DNA of 7,338 bases, from positions 1-7,338 of the forward strand of contig CADBTE010000413.1 of the NCBI GenBank assembly GCA_902797455.1, in the 5' to 3' direction. A program made the position numbers and the translations under genes. The notes under the pieces are model-generated. The model ran no database searches. It saw only the letters and a list, made by a program, of their open reading frames with translations, and was not told the DNA's origin. Every line of letters starts with the position of its first letter. Position 1 is the stretch's first letter. The DNA comes from an uncultured Planctomycetota bacterium (lineage in GTDB: Bacteria > Planctomycetota > Planctomycetia > Pirellulales > Thermoguttaceae). Below are positions 1-5,726 of the stretch, piece by piece.

Positions 1-2
1 AC

Positions 3-338
3 TCCCTCAAGTCGTGGATATTTTCTCCCGGGCAAGACGCCGCGGAAGCGGTCGATCTGGCGGCGAAGGTCTTGGCCGAGGTGGAGAAAGCGGGAAAAGA
101 ACCGGTCGAACGGCGGGCCCGGCTGCGTCTTCTTTTGACTTGGGCTTTGGAATTCCTGCGGGACCAAGTCCGAAAATATCACCGGTGCGAAGGCGCCGAT
201 ATCGGCGGCGCGGTGCGCCTGATCGAGAGCGCCTGCGACCGAACGCTGCAGGCACTGGAACAGATCGACCGCAACGCCCTTTTGCCGCAAATTATCGAAT
301 CGTGGGCCTTCGGCATCGACCGCATGATTCACAGATAA
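3..338 (+). CDS. holB: DNA polymerase III delta' subunit, C-terminal fragment (5' end outside window)
   Basis: The reading frame is open from the left edge of the window, so only the last 111 residues are seen; it ends at TAA 336-338. The visible part is all helical in character, with a segment beginning WIFSPGQDAAEAV, a basic stretch (PVERRARLRLLL), LTWALEFLRDQVR, and a final helix pair containing RLIESACDRTLQALEQIDRNALL. This matches the C-terminal collar domain of clamp-loader delta' subunits, where a helix ending in '(E)Q(I/L)DRN' followed by a short last helix is common, notably in planctomycete proteins as I recall them. In the family, delta' is a non-ATPase member of the gamma-complex that helps load the sliding clamp. 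The ATPase-like domains lie upstream of the window, so the call rests on the tail only. A TTG at 72 could start an 88-residue product, but the uninterrupted frame upstream makes a longer gene far more likely. It converges with the hydrolase gene, leaving 15 bp between stops. Confidence 0.62.
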   Translation, partial: SLKSWIFSPGQDAAEAVDLAAKVLAEVEKAGKEPVERRARLRLLLTWALEFLRDQVRKYHRCEGADIGGAVRLIESACDRTLQALEQIDRNALLPQIIESWAFGIDRMIHR

Positions 339-353
339 CTTAAGAACGGGTAC

Positions 354-2726
354 TTATTTTTTTGTCGCTAAAATCGCCCAGAAGGGGTGCTGACGGTCGC
401 GGCGGGTCCGCGCGTCCTCGATCTGGACCCGGACATCCGGCAGAACGATTCCGTTGGTTGGGGTGATCCGTTTTCCGTTGAACATCACCTCGATCGGCTG
501 GTTGAAATCGACATATTCCGGCGACAGCCCGATTCGGGCGGTGCTTGACTTCGATTTGACGCGGATCACATTTGTTTGAGTTTTGAAAAATTGTGTTTCG
601 GCCGCGTAGAAGTTGTGTGAGATCGGCCCGACCCAATCGAAGGGGAGAACCATCATCTTGCTGGGGAAAACGAGCTGTTCGACGTTCCAGAAGGCGTTGT
701 CCCACGGGCGCATCGACCAGACGGTTCGTTCCGTGTTCGGGGCGACATTTCGGCGGTGCAGCTGCATCCACTGAAAGATCCGGATGATCTCGTCCGAGAA
801 CGGTTCGTTCCCTCTCCCCTTGAAGAGAACAAACGTCATATCGAACGGGAAGGCGCGGGACATCCCCTCGTCGAGAAGTGTCTTGCAGCGGGCGAGTTTT
901 CCGCCGTCCAACTCCCCGCCGACACCATAGATCGGGACGAATTCGGCGTTCTTTCGAAGGTAGTGGGGGTATTTGACCGCCTCGCCGCAGATCGGGATAA
1001 TCCCCGCCCACAGGTCGGGATGGGCGATTCCCAAGTCCCAGGTACCTGTCCCTCCCGCGGAATGTCCGGACAGAAAAATACGGTCGGTATCGATCGAAAA
1101 GCGCTGAAGCGCGTCGCGCAGGGAGTAGAGGACCGCGGCGCTCTGCTTGGGGGAGTAGTCCCACACACGTTCATCGCCGCTGGCCCACTCGGGGGCCAGC
1201 ACGATATAGCCGAAACGGCCCGCCTGCCCGAGTCGGGCGTGAGAATCGTCATTTTTGCGCATCCCGGCCCACCAGTCGAGCTGCTGGGCCGGTGTGGTGT
1301 TTTCACCGTGGAGCGTCACCACCAGGGGGTATTTTCTGTTCGGGTCGTATTCGGGGGGGAGCTGGACGAGATAGTGAATCGTCCGTCCGCTTTCGAAGGA
1401 TCTGGTCTCCAGCGCGTATTCTCCCGGGGTCTGTTTGCTCCCCGCCTTCGTGGGGAGGGGCGGTTTCATCAGCCGGAGAATTCTGGCGACGCGCTCGGGG
1501 GTCGAGGCCTCCTCCGTCTGGAGCGACTCCCAAATCTCCTGACGTCCCGCGTCGGTCTGATCGAGCAGGTAGCGGCGAATCAGTTTGCGAACCCGATACA
1601 TCGACACGGCGATTTCCAGGCGTGTGTCGGTTCCGATATTCCCGCCGATCCATCCCGAAAGGGCCAGCGCCAGACGCGACTCACTATTGAGGGAAGGGTC
1701 GTTTTTGGACAGATCGTATTCCGAAAAACGCTCCAGCGTATTCGGGTTGAGTTCTTTGGCGATCTCCTCGACGATCGGTCGGGCCTGTTCTTTGAGTTCC
1801 TCGTTCTCGAGCAGCTCGAGCAGTTCTTTCAGCTGCGAGACGACATCCGCGCAGCGCTGGTCCTCCGCCTGGCAGTCCTGAGCCATTCTTTTGATTGTCT
1901 GGGTCTTTTCGAAAGCGACCCCTTGTTCGTCGAAGGCGGTCAAAAGAGAGCGGACATTGCGGTGCTGACCGGCCAGGCGCCGCATTTCCAGTTCAGAGAT
2001 AAGCCGATCGGCCGCCAGCTGACGAATCATCCTCAGGCCCACGGCCAGACGGTCGCTGTTCTGCTGGTCATCGCGAAAATCACTGATGATTTCTTCCATC
2101 TCCTCGGCCGCCTCGTCGAACAGTTCCGCCTGAACGTAGAACTGATAGATTCGCAGCCGGTCGTCGAGCGACTGGGGGTTGATTCCCCGTTTGATCAGGC
2201 GCGTTAGGGTCTCGCGCCGGAAGTTGTGGGGAGATATCCGCATATCGATCACCTCGGAGATTCCCTCGGCGTGGATTGCCCGCGGGGAGATCTCGGTGAT
2301 CCCCTGGACGACGGGTATCCCCCCCATCTCGACGATTCGCCGGCCGAACTCGTCAAAATCGACCGCCGAGGCGCGGAAAGAGCCGATCGACGCCAGCGGC
2401 TGATGCGCGTGCCCGGTTGGCTGATGGAATTTGAACACCTCCAGCGAGGCGCCGATGTCGTCGGGCTGAATGTCGAGGACAAACGTCTTGCCGACGTAGG
2501 TTTGACGAAGAGTATCGTCGATCACTAAAATTCGTTCGTGGGGAACCTCGTCACGGCCGCGCTTGGCGTTCGGGTCGATCGCGACCGACTCGATTTGCGC
2601 CACCGCTCCGGAGATAACACGGCCGTCTTTTAAGGTCACCAGGGAAGAGGCGGACCAAACCCTGGGGAGAGCCAAAAGTCCCAAGGCGGCAAATAACAGC
2701 AGACCGGTAAACGCGTGTCTCGGCAT
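354..2726 (-). CDS. Secreted multidomain alpha/beta-hydrolase (esterase / PHB-depolymerase-like)
   Basis: A 790-residue protein starting at ATG 2724-2726, with a GGGGTAGG-like purine run just upstream. Residues 1-26 form a signal peptide (short basic start, LLLFAALGLLAL core, probable cleavage after WSA). Residues 28-100 are a beta-rich 'LKDGRVISG' segment, and 180-330 are helical with a TPR-like stretch (YQFYVQAELFDEAAEEM). Residues 440-655 are the hydrolase domain: oxyanion-region HG at 473-474, nucleophile elbow GHSAGG with Ser556, and GGELDGG with probable acid Asp607. The usual His position, in the motif G-R-G-x-E-P-F, reads Asn640 (see findings). Residues 660-790 form an extra beta domain (RPWDNAFW, later VDFNQPIEVMFNGKR) of a type I associate with planctomycete exported esterases and peptidases. 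It would act outside the cytoplasm on an ester or peptide substrate that cannot be named. It is transcribed alone, divergent from the small membrane gene and convergent with the clamp-loader gene. A prolyl-oligopeptidase-like or CE1-type carboxylesterase role is equally possible. Confidence 0.8.
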   Translation of the reverse strand: MPRHAFTGLLLFAALGLLALPRVWSASSLVTLKDGRVISGAVAQIESVAIDPNAKRGRDEVPHERILVIDDTLRQTYVGKTFVLDIQPDDIGASLEVFKFHQPTGHAHQPLASIGSFRASAVDFDEFGRRIVEMGGIPVVQGITEISPRAIHAEGISEVIDMRISPHNFRRETLTRLIKRGINPQSLDDRLRIYQFYVQAELFDEAAEEMEEIISDFRDDQQNSDRLAVGLRMIRQLAADRLISELEMRRLAGQHRNVRSLLTAFDEQGVAFEKTQTIKRMAQDCQAEDQRCADVVSQLKELLELLENEELKEQARPIVEEIAKELNPNTLERFSEYDLSKNDPSLNSESRLALALSGWIGGNIGTDTRLEIAVSMYRVRKLIRRYLLDQTDAGRQEIWESLQTEEASTPERVARILRLMKPPLPTKAGSKQTPGEYALETRSFESGRTIHYLVQLPPEYDPNRKYPLVVTLHGENTTPAQQLDWWAGMRKNDDSHARLGQAGRFGYIVLAPEWASGDERVWDYSPKQSAAVLYSLRDALQRFSIDTDRIFLSGHSAGGTGTWDLGIAHPDLWAGIIPICGEAVKYPHYLRKNAEFVPIYGVGGELDGGKLARCKTLLDEGMSRAFPFDMTFVLFKGRGNEPFSDEIIRIFQWMQLHRRNVAPNTERTVWSMRPWDNAFWNVEQLVFPSKMMVLPFDWVGPISHNFYAAETQFFKTQTNVIRVKSKSSTARIGLSPEYVDFNQPIEVMFNGKRITPTNGIVLPDVRVQIEDARTRRDRQHPFWAILATKK

Positions 2727-2805
2727 ATCCTACCCCATCGATGAACCGTTTTTCAGCGTGTCGTCACGCCAAAAACCGTGCGTGCTTTAAAATGGTGAAG
2801 TCGGG

Positions 2806-2834
2806 TTGATTGGCGGAACCGGTGAGGTTATAAT
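2806..2834 (+). promoter_or_regulatory. sigma70-type promoter for the small membrane protein gene
   Basis: TTGATT at 2806-2811 and a perfect TATAAT at 2829-2834 are separated by 17 bp, the optimal spacing. Transcription would begin near 2841, giving a leader of about 60 nt before the ATG at 2900. It lies in the 173-bp gap between the divergent hydrolase and membrane-protein genes. I found no equally good promoter on the minus strand for the hydrolase. Function is inferred from consensus match only. Confidence 0.7.
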
Positions 2835-2899
2835 AGGCCAATCCGAGCCGAAAGGCCATTTCTACGCCATTATATAGAGTAATAATCGTATTTTACAAG

Positions 2900-3139
2900 A
2901 TGTCTTTCTCCGACTATATCCGCCGTTTCTTGGCCGGTTTTCTTTGCGCGGCAGTGATTTTGCCGATTCTGGCGGTTCTTCTTTCCGTTTTTGGCGCGGT
3001 GCTCGGTTCGCTGGGGGACCTTGGCGGGGAGCGTTTTCTGCGTATCGCCTCTTTGGTGGTGACGGCCCTGTGGGGGACCGACTTAGCCGCGATCGTTCTT
3101 TTGCTGGCAGTCGATCACCTCAGGAACCTCCAGCGGTAG
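2900..3139 (+). CDS. Small two-helix membrane protein of unknown function
   Basis: A 79-residue ORF starting ATG at 2900 and ending TAG 3137-3139. I do not recognise a family. The sequence begins MSFSDYIRRF, a short basic amphipathic lead, then has a hydrophobic segment at about residues 11-39 (LAGFLCAAVILPILAVLLSV). A glycine-rich turn with charges follows (LGDLGGERFLR, about 38-48), then a second hydrophobic segment at about 49-70 (SLVVTALWGTDLAAIVLLL), and a basic tail DHLRNLQR. By the positive-inside rule both termini are probably cytoplasmic. It has no strong Shine-Dalgarno sequence, but a near-consensus promoter lies 66-94 bp upstream and a GC-rich hairpin starts 17 bp after the stop, which supports a real, independently transcribed gene. 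No functional context is given by the neighbours. Confidence 0.6.
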   Translation: MSFSDYIRRFLAGFLCAAVILPILAVLLSVFGAVLGSLGDLGGERFLRIASLVVTALWGTDLAAIVLLLAVDHLRNLQR

Positions 3140-3155
3140 GCGGAAGAGACCTTGA

Positions 3156-3176
3156 GGGCGGGGTTTCTCCCCGCTC
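3156..3176 (+). terminator. GC-rich hairpin after the small membrane gene, possible terminator lacking a T-run
   Basis: GGGCGGGG (3156-3163) pairs with CCCCGCTC (3169-3176) through 8 bp, including one G-U, around a TTTCT loop. It starts 17 bp after the TAG stop of the membrane gene, the expected place for transcription termination, but it is followed by C-rich rather than T-rich sequence. Intrinsic termination is therefore uncertain; it could instead protect the mRNA 3' end. Confidence 0.35.
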
Positions 3177-3228
3177 CCCCCTCGCGGACCGAGGTGTTGG
3201 CAGGGAAACTGCCAGAATGACACGCCGA

Positions 3229-3302
3229 CAAGGTTTTGTTTTCCCGCGAAAACAAATATTTGCCTTAAAACAAGTAAAAACCTTGCTGTTTTTACTTGTT
3301 TT
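3229..3302. repeat. AT-rich inverted-repeat complex with alternative pairings
   Basis: Three pairings are visible. TTTGTTTTC (3235-3243) and GAAAACAAA (3248-3256) form a perfect 9-bp stem with a CCGC loop. Positions 3267-3281 and 3288-3302 form a perfect 15-bp stem (AAAACAAGTAAAAAC and its complement) with a 6-nt CTTGCT loop. CAAGGTTTT (3229-3237) is the exact complement of AAAACCTTG (3277-3285), and this pairing excludes both local hairpins. A perfect palindrome CAAATATTTG (3253-3262) sits in the middle. The block is clearly AT-richer than the surrounding sequence. It may be a bidirectional terminator, a regulator binding region, or, if transcribed, a conformational switch. It lies about 150 bp upstream of the groES start. 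Confidence 0.6.
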
Positions 3303-3395
3303 GCTCTCTTTGGTCTGTTAGTTGCTTATGTCCTCAGGTACTTGAAGGCCGTGTCCCGCCTCCGGCGCGGGGCGCACATCCAAAACAACAGAACA

Positions 3396-3417
3396 TATCG
3401 TTAGCCAGTCAACGATA
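3396..3417. promoter_or_regulatory. 7-bp inverted repeat upstream of groES, candidate operator or leader hairpin
   Basis: TATCGTT (3396-3402) and AACGATA (3411-3417) are perfect complements separated by 8 bp, 36 bp before the groES ATG. The arm and spacer geometry resembles a dimeric repressor site, but the sequence is not the CIRCE element (TTAGCACTC-N9-GAGTGCTAA). The right arm with the following CAGCAG recurs upstream of groEL. Regulatory function is inference. Confidence 0.35.
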
Positions 3418-3440
3418 CAGCAGACCAACGAACAACCCAA

Positions 3441-3445
3441 AAGGA
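3441..3445 (+). promoter_or_regulatory. Ribosome binding site that decides the groES start
   Basis: AAGGA at 3441-3445 lies 7 nt before ATG 3453 but only 4 nt before the in-frame GTG at 3450. It is 43 nt before the ATG at 3489, where a conventional GroES would begin. Spacing therefore favours 3453 and implies that the Cys-containing N-terminal extension is translated. Confidence 0.65.
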
Positions 3446-3452
3446 ACGAGTG

Positions 3453-3776
3453 ATGAGTAAAGCGAAATCGGATTGTTGCAAGTGTGGAATGAAGCTTCAG
3501 CCGCTGGGTGACCGCGTGGTGATTCGCCGTGATGAGTCCGAAGAGAAGACCTCCGGCGGTATCTATCTGCCGGATTCCGCCAAGGACAAGCCCGCCCGCG
3601 GAACGATCGTTTCGATCGGCGACGGCCGTCTTCTCGATGACGGTTCCCGCAGTACCTTCACCGTGAAAGAGGGGGACCGTGTTCTGTTCCTCTCCTACGC
3701 CGGCGAGGAATTCAAGTTCGGTGATGACCAGCTGCTTCTGATGCGCGAAAGCGACATCCTGGCGGTCATTAAGTAA
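3453..3776 (+). CDS. groES: GroES co-chaperonin with a Cys-rich N-terminal extension
   Basis: A 107-residue protein starting at ATG 3453 (a GTG one codon upstream is possible but badly spaced from the AAGGA site). GroES is the heptameric lid that closes the GroEL chamber in the cytoplasm. From Met13 the sequence follows the family: MKLQPLGDRVVI, then the mobile loop with EEKTSGGIYLP (about residues 30-40) that contacts the GroEL apical domains, ARGTIVSIGDGR, VKEGDRVLFLSYAG, and the typical end DILAVIK. The first 12 residues, MSKAKSDCCKCG, are additional to the usual roughly 95-residue protein and carry three cysteines (8, 9, 11). It is followed by groEL after a 119-bp spacer, longer than the few tens of bases common in groESL operons. 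No CIRCE element is present upstream. Confidence 0.96.
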   Translation: MSKAKSDCCKCGMKLQPLGDRVVIRRDESEEKTSGGIYLPDSAKDKPARGTIVSIGDGRLLDDGSRSTFTVKEGDRVLFLSYAGEEFKFGDDQLLLMRESDILAVIK

Positions 3777-3807
3777 CTTGGGGGGGAGTGCGCCCATCGA
3801 AGGTCCC

Positions 3808-3848
3808 CCGCCGCTCTTAGCGGGAAGAAGGGGCTTCAAGGGCGGCGG
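3808..3848 (+). other. Intercistronic stem-loop between groES and groEL
   Basis: Positions 3808-3818 (CCGCCGCTCTT) pair with 3838-3848 (AAGGGCGGCGG) through 11 bp with a single U-G wobble. The 19-nt loop itself contains a GAAG/CTTC mini-stem. A smaller alternative (CCGCT-CTT-AGCGG, 3811-3823) and an upstream GGGGGA/TCCCCC pairing (3782-3787 with 3804-3809) compete with it. No T-run follows, so it is not a standard terminator; an mRNA-processing or stability role, or partial attenuation, would fit. Confidence 0.5.
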
Positions 3849-3882
3849 AAACCAGAAGATCCACATAAAGAACGATAGCAGC

Positions 3883-3887
3883 AGGAG
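3883..3887 (+). promoter_or_regulatory. Ribosome binding site of groEL
   Basis: AGGAG at 3883-3887 lies 8 nt before the ATG at 3896, close to ideal spacing, and confirms the conventional MAK start of GroEL. Confidence 0.8.
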
Positions 3888-3895
3888 AATTAACT

Positions 3896-5509
3896 ATGGC
3901 CAAAATGATGGCTTTTGATCAGGAAGCCCGTGACGCGCTGCGCCGGGGTGTTTCGAAACTTGCCAAAGCGGTGAAGGTGACCCTTGGTCCCAAGGGGCGC
4001 AACGTCATTATCCAGAAGAGCTTCGGGCTTCCTCTGGTTACCAAAGACGGCGTCACGGTCGCCAAAGAGGTTGACCTGGAAGACACGTACGAGAATATGG
4101 GTGCCCGTATGGTTCGCGAAGTCGCCTCGAAGACGAGCGACCTGGTGGGCGATGGCACGACGACCGCCACGATTCTGGCCGAGTCGATCTTCAACGAGGG
4201 GATGAAGGCGGTCGTCGCCGGTATCAACCCCCTCCAGATGAAGAGCGGTATGGATAAGGCCGTGGCCGATATCACCGCCGCCATCAAAAAGATGGCTGTC
4301 CCGGTCAAGGACAGCAAGACCGAGATCGCCCAGGTTGGCGCTATTTCGGCCAATAACGACCATGAGATCGGCAATCTGCTGGCCGACGCGATGGAGAAAG
4401 TCGGCAAAGACGGCGTCATCACCGTCGATGAGGGGAAGACTCTCAAGACCGAAGTGGAGTGGGTCGAGGGGATGCAGTTCGACCGCGGCTATCTGTCTCC
4501 GTACTTTGTGACCGATCCGCAGAAGATGGAGTGTGTTCTGGAGAACCCCTACATTCTTCTGTATGAAAAGAAGCTCTCGAACATCAAAGACCTGATTCCG
4601 ATCCTCGAGGCTGTCGTCAACGCCGGCCGCCCGCTGCTGATCGTCGCCGAAGACGTTGACGGCGAGGCGCTGGCCACGCTGGTAATCAACCGTCTGCGCG
4701 GAACGATGAAGATCTGCGCCGTCAAGGCGCCCGGTTACGGCGACCGCCGCAAGGCGATGCTGGAGGATCTCGGTATCCTCTCCGGCGGTGAGGTTCTCTT
4801 CGAGTCCCTCGGCCGTCAGCTCGAGTCGCTGACCCTGGCCGATCTGGGGACCGCCAAATCGATCGTCGTGACCAAAGAGAACACCACGATCGTCGAAGGG
4901 GGCGGGAAGACCGCCGAGATCAAGGCCCGTATCGCTCAGCTGCGCCGCGAGATCGAGGCGACGACCAGCGACTATGACCGCGAGAAGATGGAAGAGCGTC
5001 TGGCGAAGCTCTCCGGCGGTGTCGCCAAGATCAGCGTCGGCGCCGCGACCGAGGCCGAAGTCAAAGAGAAGAAGGCCCGTGTTGAGGACGCCCTTCACGC
5101 CACCCGCGCCGCGGTGGAAGAGGGAATCCTCCCCGGCGGCGGCATCGCCCTTCTGCGCGCCTCCAACGCGCTCAACAGCGAGGGGTTGGACACCGACCAG
5201 AAGGTTGGCTACGACATCATTCGCCGCGCCTGCCGCGCCCCGCTGACCCAGATCGCCAACAACGCCGGCAAAGACGGCGGCATCGTCGCCGAGAAGGTCA
5301 GCGAAGGGAAGGGGAACTTCGGTTACAACGCCCTGACCGACACCTACGAAGACCTGGTCAAGGCCGGCGTGGTTGATCCGGCCAAAGTCACCCGCACCGC
5401 GATCCAGAACGCCGCCTCGGTCGCCTCGCTCCTGTTGACCAGTGACGCGATTGTCGCCGATATTCCGAAGGAAGAGAAGGCCGCGCCCGCCCCGATGCCG
5501 GAGTATTGA
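3896..5509 (+). CDS. groEL: GroEL chaperonin (HSP60), 537 residues
   Basis: GroEL is the double-ring ATP-driven chamber that folds proteins in the cytoplasm together with GroES. The protein is full length and nearly collinear with the E. coli protein. Visible landmarks are the nucleotide-binding VTLGPKGRNV (about 28-37), TKDGVTVAKE with Asp51, GDGTTTAT with Asp86, the apical substrate and GroES-binding stretch DRGYLSPYF (196-204), VKAPGYGDRRKAML (276-289), the catalytic Asp398 in ARVEDAL, and the ATP-site PGGGIALLRA (413-422). The C-terminus ends EEKAAPAPMPEY and lacks the Gly-Gly-Met repeat that fills the cavity floor in many bacterial GroELs. The start is supported by AGGAG 8 nt upstream. 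It is the second gene of the groESL pair and is closed by a strong terminator 40 bp downstream. Nothing suggests that the chaperonin activity is lost. Confidence 0.98.
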   Translation: MAKMMAFDQEARDALRRGVSKLAKAVKVTLGPKGRNVIIQKSFGLPLVTKDGVTVAKEVDLEDTYENMGARMVREVASKTSDLVGDGTTTATILAESIFNEGMKAVVAGINPLQMKSGMDKAVADITAAIKKMAVPVKDSKTEIAQVGAISANNDHEIGNLLADAMEKVGKDGVITVDEGKTLKTEVEWVEGMQFDRGYLSPYFVTDPQKMECVLENPYILLYEKKLSNIKDLIPILEAVVNAGRPLLIVAEDVDGEALATLVINRLRGTMKICAVKAPGYGDRRKAMLEDLGILSGGEVLFESLGRQLESLTLADLGTAKSIVVTKENTTIVEGGGKTAEIKARIAQLRREIEATTSDYDREKMEERLAKLSGGVAKISVGAATEAEVKEKKARVEDALHATRAAVEEGILPGGGIALLRASNALNSEGLDTDQKVGYDIIRRACRAPLTQIANNAGKDGGIVAEKVSEGKGNFGYNALTDTYEDLVKAGVVDPAKVTRTAIQNAASVASLLLTSDAIVADIPKEEKAAPAPMPEY

Positions 5510-5548
5510 TCCGACCAGATCGGCGAGTCTCGTTCGTCTGAGGTCCGA

Positions 5549-5579
5549 AAAAAGAGCGCCCCCGGGGGGCGCTCTTTTT
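5549..5579 (+). terminator. Intrinsic terminator after groEL (probably bidirectional)
   Basis: Positions 5549-5562 pair perfectly with 5566-5579 over 14 bp (A5 and GAGCGCCCC on the left, GGGGCGCTC and T5 on the right), leaving a 3-nt loop. The GC-rich core flanked by A5 and T5 fits a rho-independent terminator in either direction. It isolates groESL from the downstream efflux operon. Confidence 0.9.
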
Positions 5580-5637
5580 GTTGAAACGCTTCCTCGCCGT
5601 TTTCTCATCGTTTCGCGGTCTTGTGGTGAAAGCCGCC

Positions 5638-5667
5638 TTGTACTTAACCGCCTTCTTCTGATATAAT
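5638..5667 (+). promoter_or_regulatory. sigma70-type promoter for the RND efflux operon
   Basis: TTGTAC at 5638-5643 and a perfect TATAAT at 5662-5667 are separated by 18 bp. Transcription would start near 5674, giving a leader of about 50 nt before ATG 5727. It lies just after the groEL terminator and before the adaptor gene, where a new transcription unit should begin. I saw no clear repressor operator overlapping it and no regulator gene beside it. Confidence 0.65.
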
Positions 5668-5726
5668 GACCGCTTAAATCTATCCGAGACTTCGTTTGGT
5701 TTACCAATCTAACGAGAGATAATACG

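Larger units (their letters stand above)
3140..3452. other. 313-bp gene-free region dense in inverted repeats (groES leader / upstream region)
   Basis: No convincing coding sequence lies here. In order it holds a GC-rich hairpin 3156-3176; CCTCG/CGAGG arms 3180-3194; TGGCAG/CTGCCA arms 3198-3214 around a GGAAA loop; an AT-rich complex 3229-3302; a GC-rich stem 3351-3375 (9 pairs, two of them G-U, with a 7-nt loop); and a TATCGTT/AACGATA inverted repeat 3396-3417. I could not find a sigma70 promoter of good quality for groES. A CTTGAA hexamer at 3341 resembles a heat-shock -35 box but has no matching -10. The region therefore probably contains the groESL promoter and control sites, but their exact position is not resolved. 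Confidence 0.6.

Noticed and set aside
14..343. 109-codon plus-strand frame at the left end
   Set aside because: Overlaps the clamp-loader fragment in another frame; the translation is Arg/Gly-rich noise typical of shifted GC-rich coding sequence.
756..2207. 483-codon plus-strand open frame inside the hydrolase gene
   Set aside because: Antisense shadow of the 790-residue hydrolase, whose signal peptide, GHSAGG motif and domain order are coherent. The shadow translation looks like low-complexity noise.
3195..3302. CRISPR array or insertion-sequence remnant in the repeat-rich gap
   Set aside because: The repeats are inverted pairs of different sequence, not regularly spaced direct repeats, and there is no transposase fragment or target duplication.
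2944..3321. 125-codon plus-strand frame overlapping the small membrane gene
   Set aside because: Out of frame with the better-supported 79-residue gene, has no ribosome binding site, and runs through several inverted repeats in the noncoding region.
3341..3375. sigma32-like heat-shock promoter beginning CTTGAA at 3341
   Set aside because: The -35 hexamer fits, but no CCCCAT-like -10 lies at the required distance.
3401..3423. Possible CIRCE (HrcA) element starting TTAGC upstream of groES
   Set aside because: Only the first five bases match TTAGCACTC and there is no GAGTGCTAA partner; the actual symmetry is TATCGTT/AACGATA.
3318..3866. 182-codon minus-strand frame across groES
   Set aside because: Antisense of groES extended through both flanking spacers; no start signal or domain is apparent.
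3890..5707. 605-codon open frame on the minus strand covering all of groEL
   Set aside because: It is the antisense of a strongly supported groEL gene. Long antisense frames arise from the GC-rich codon bias of this gene, and the translation shows no recognisable domain.
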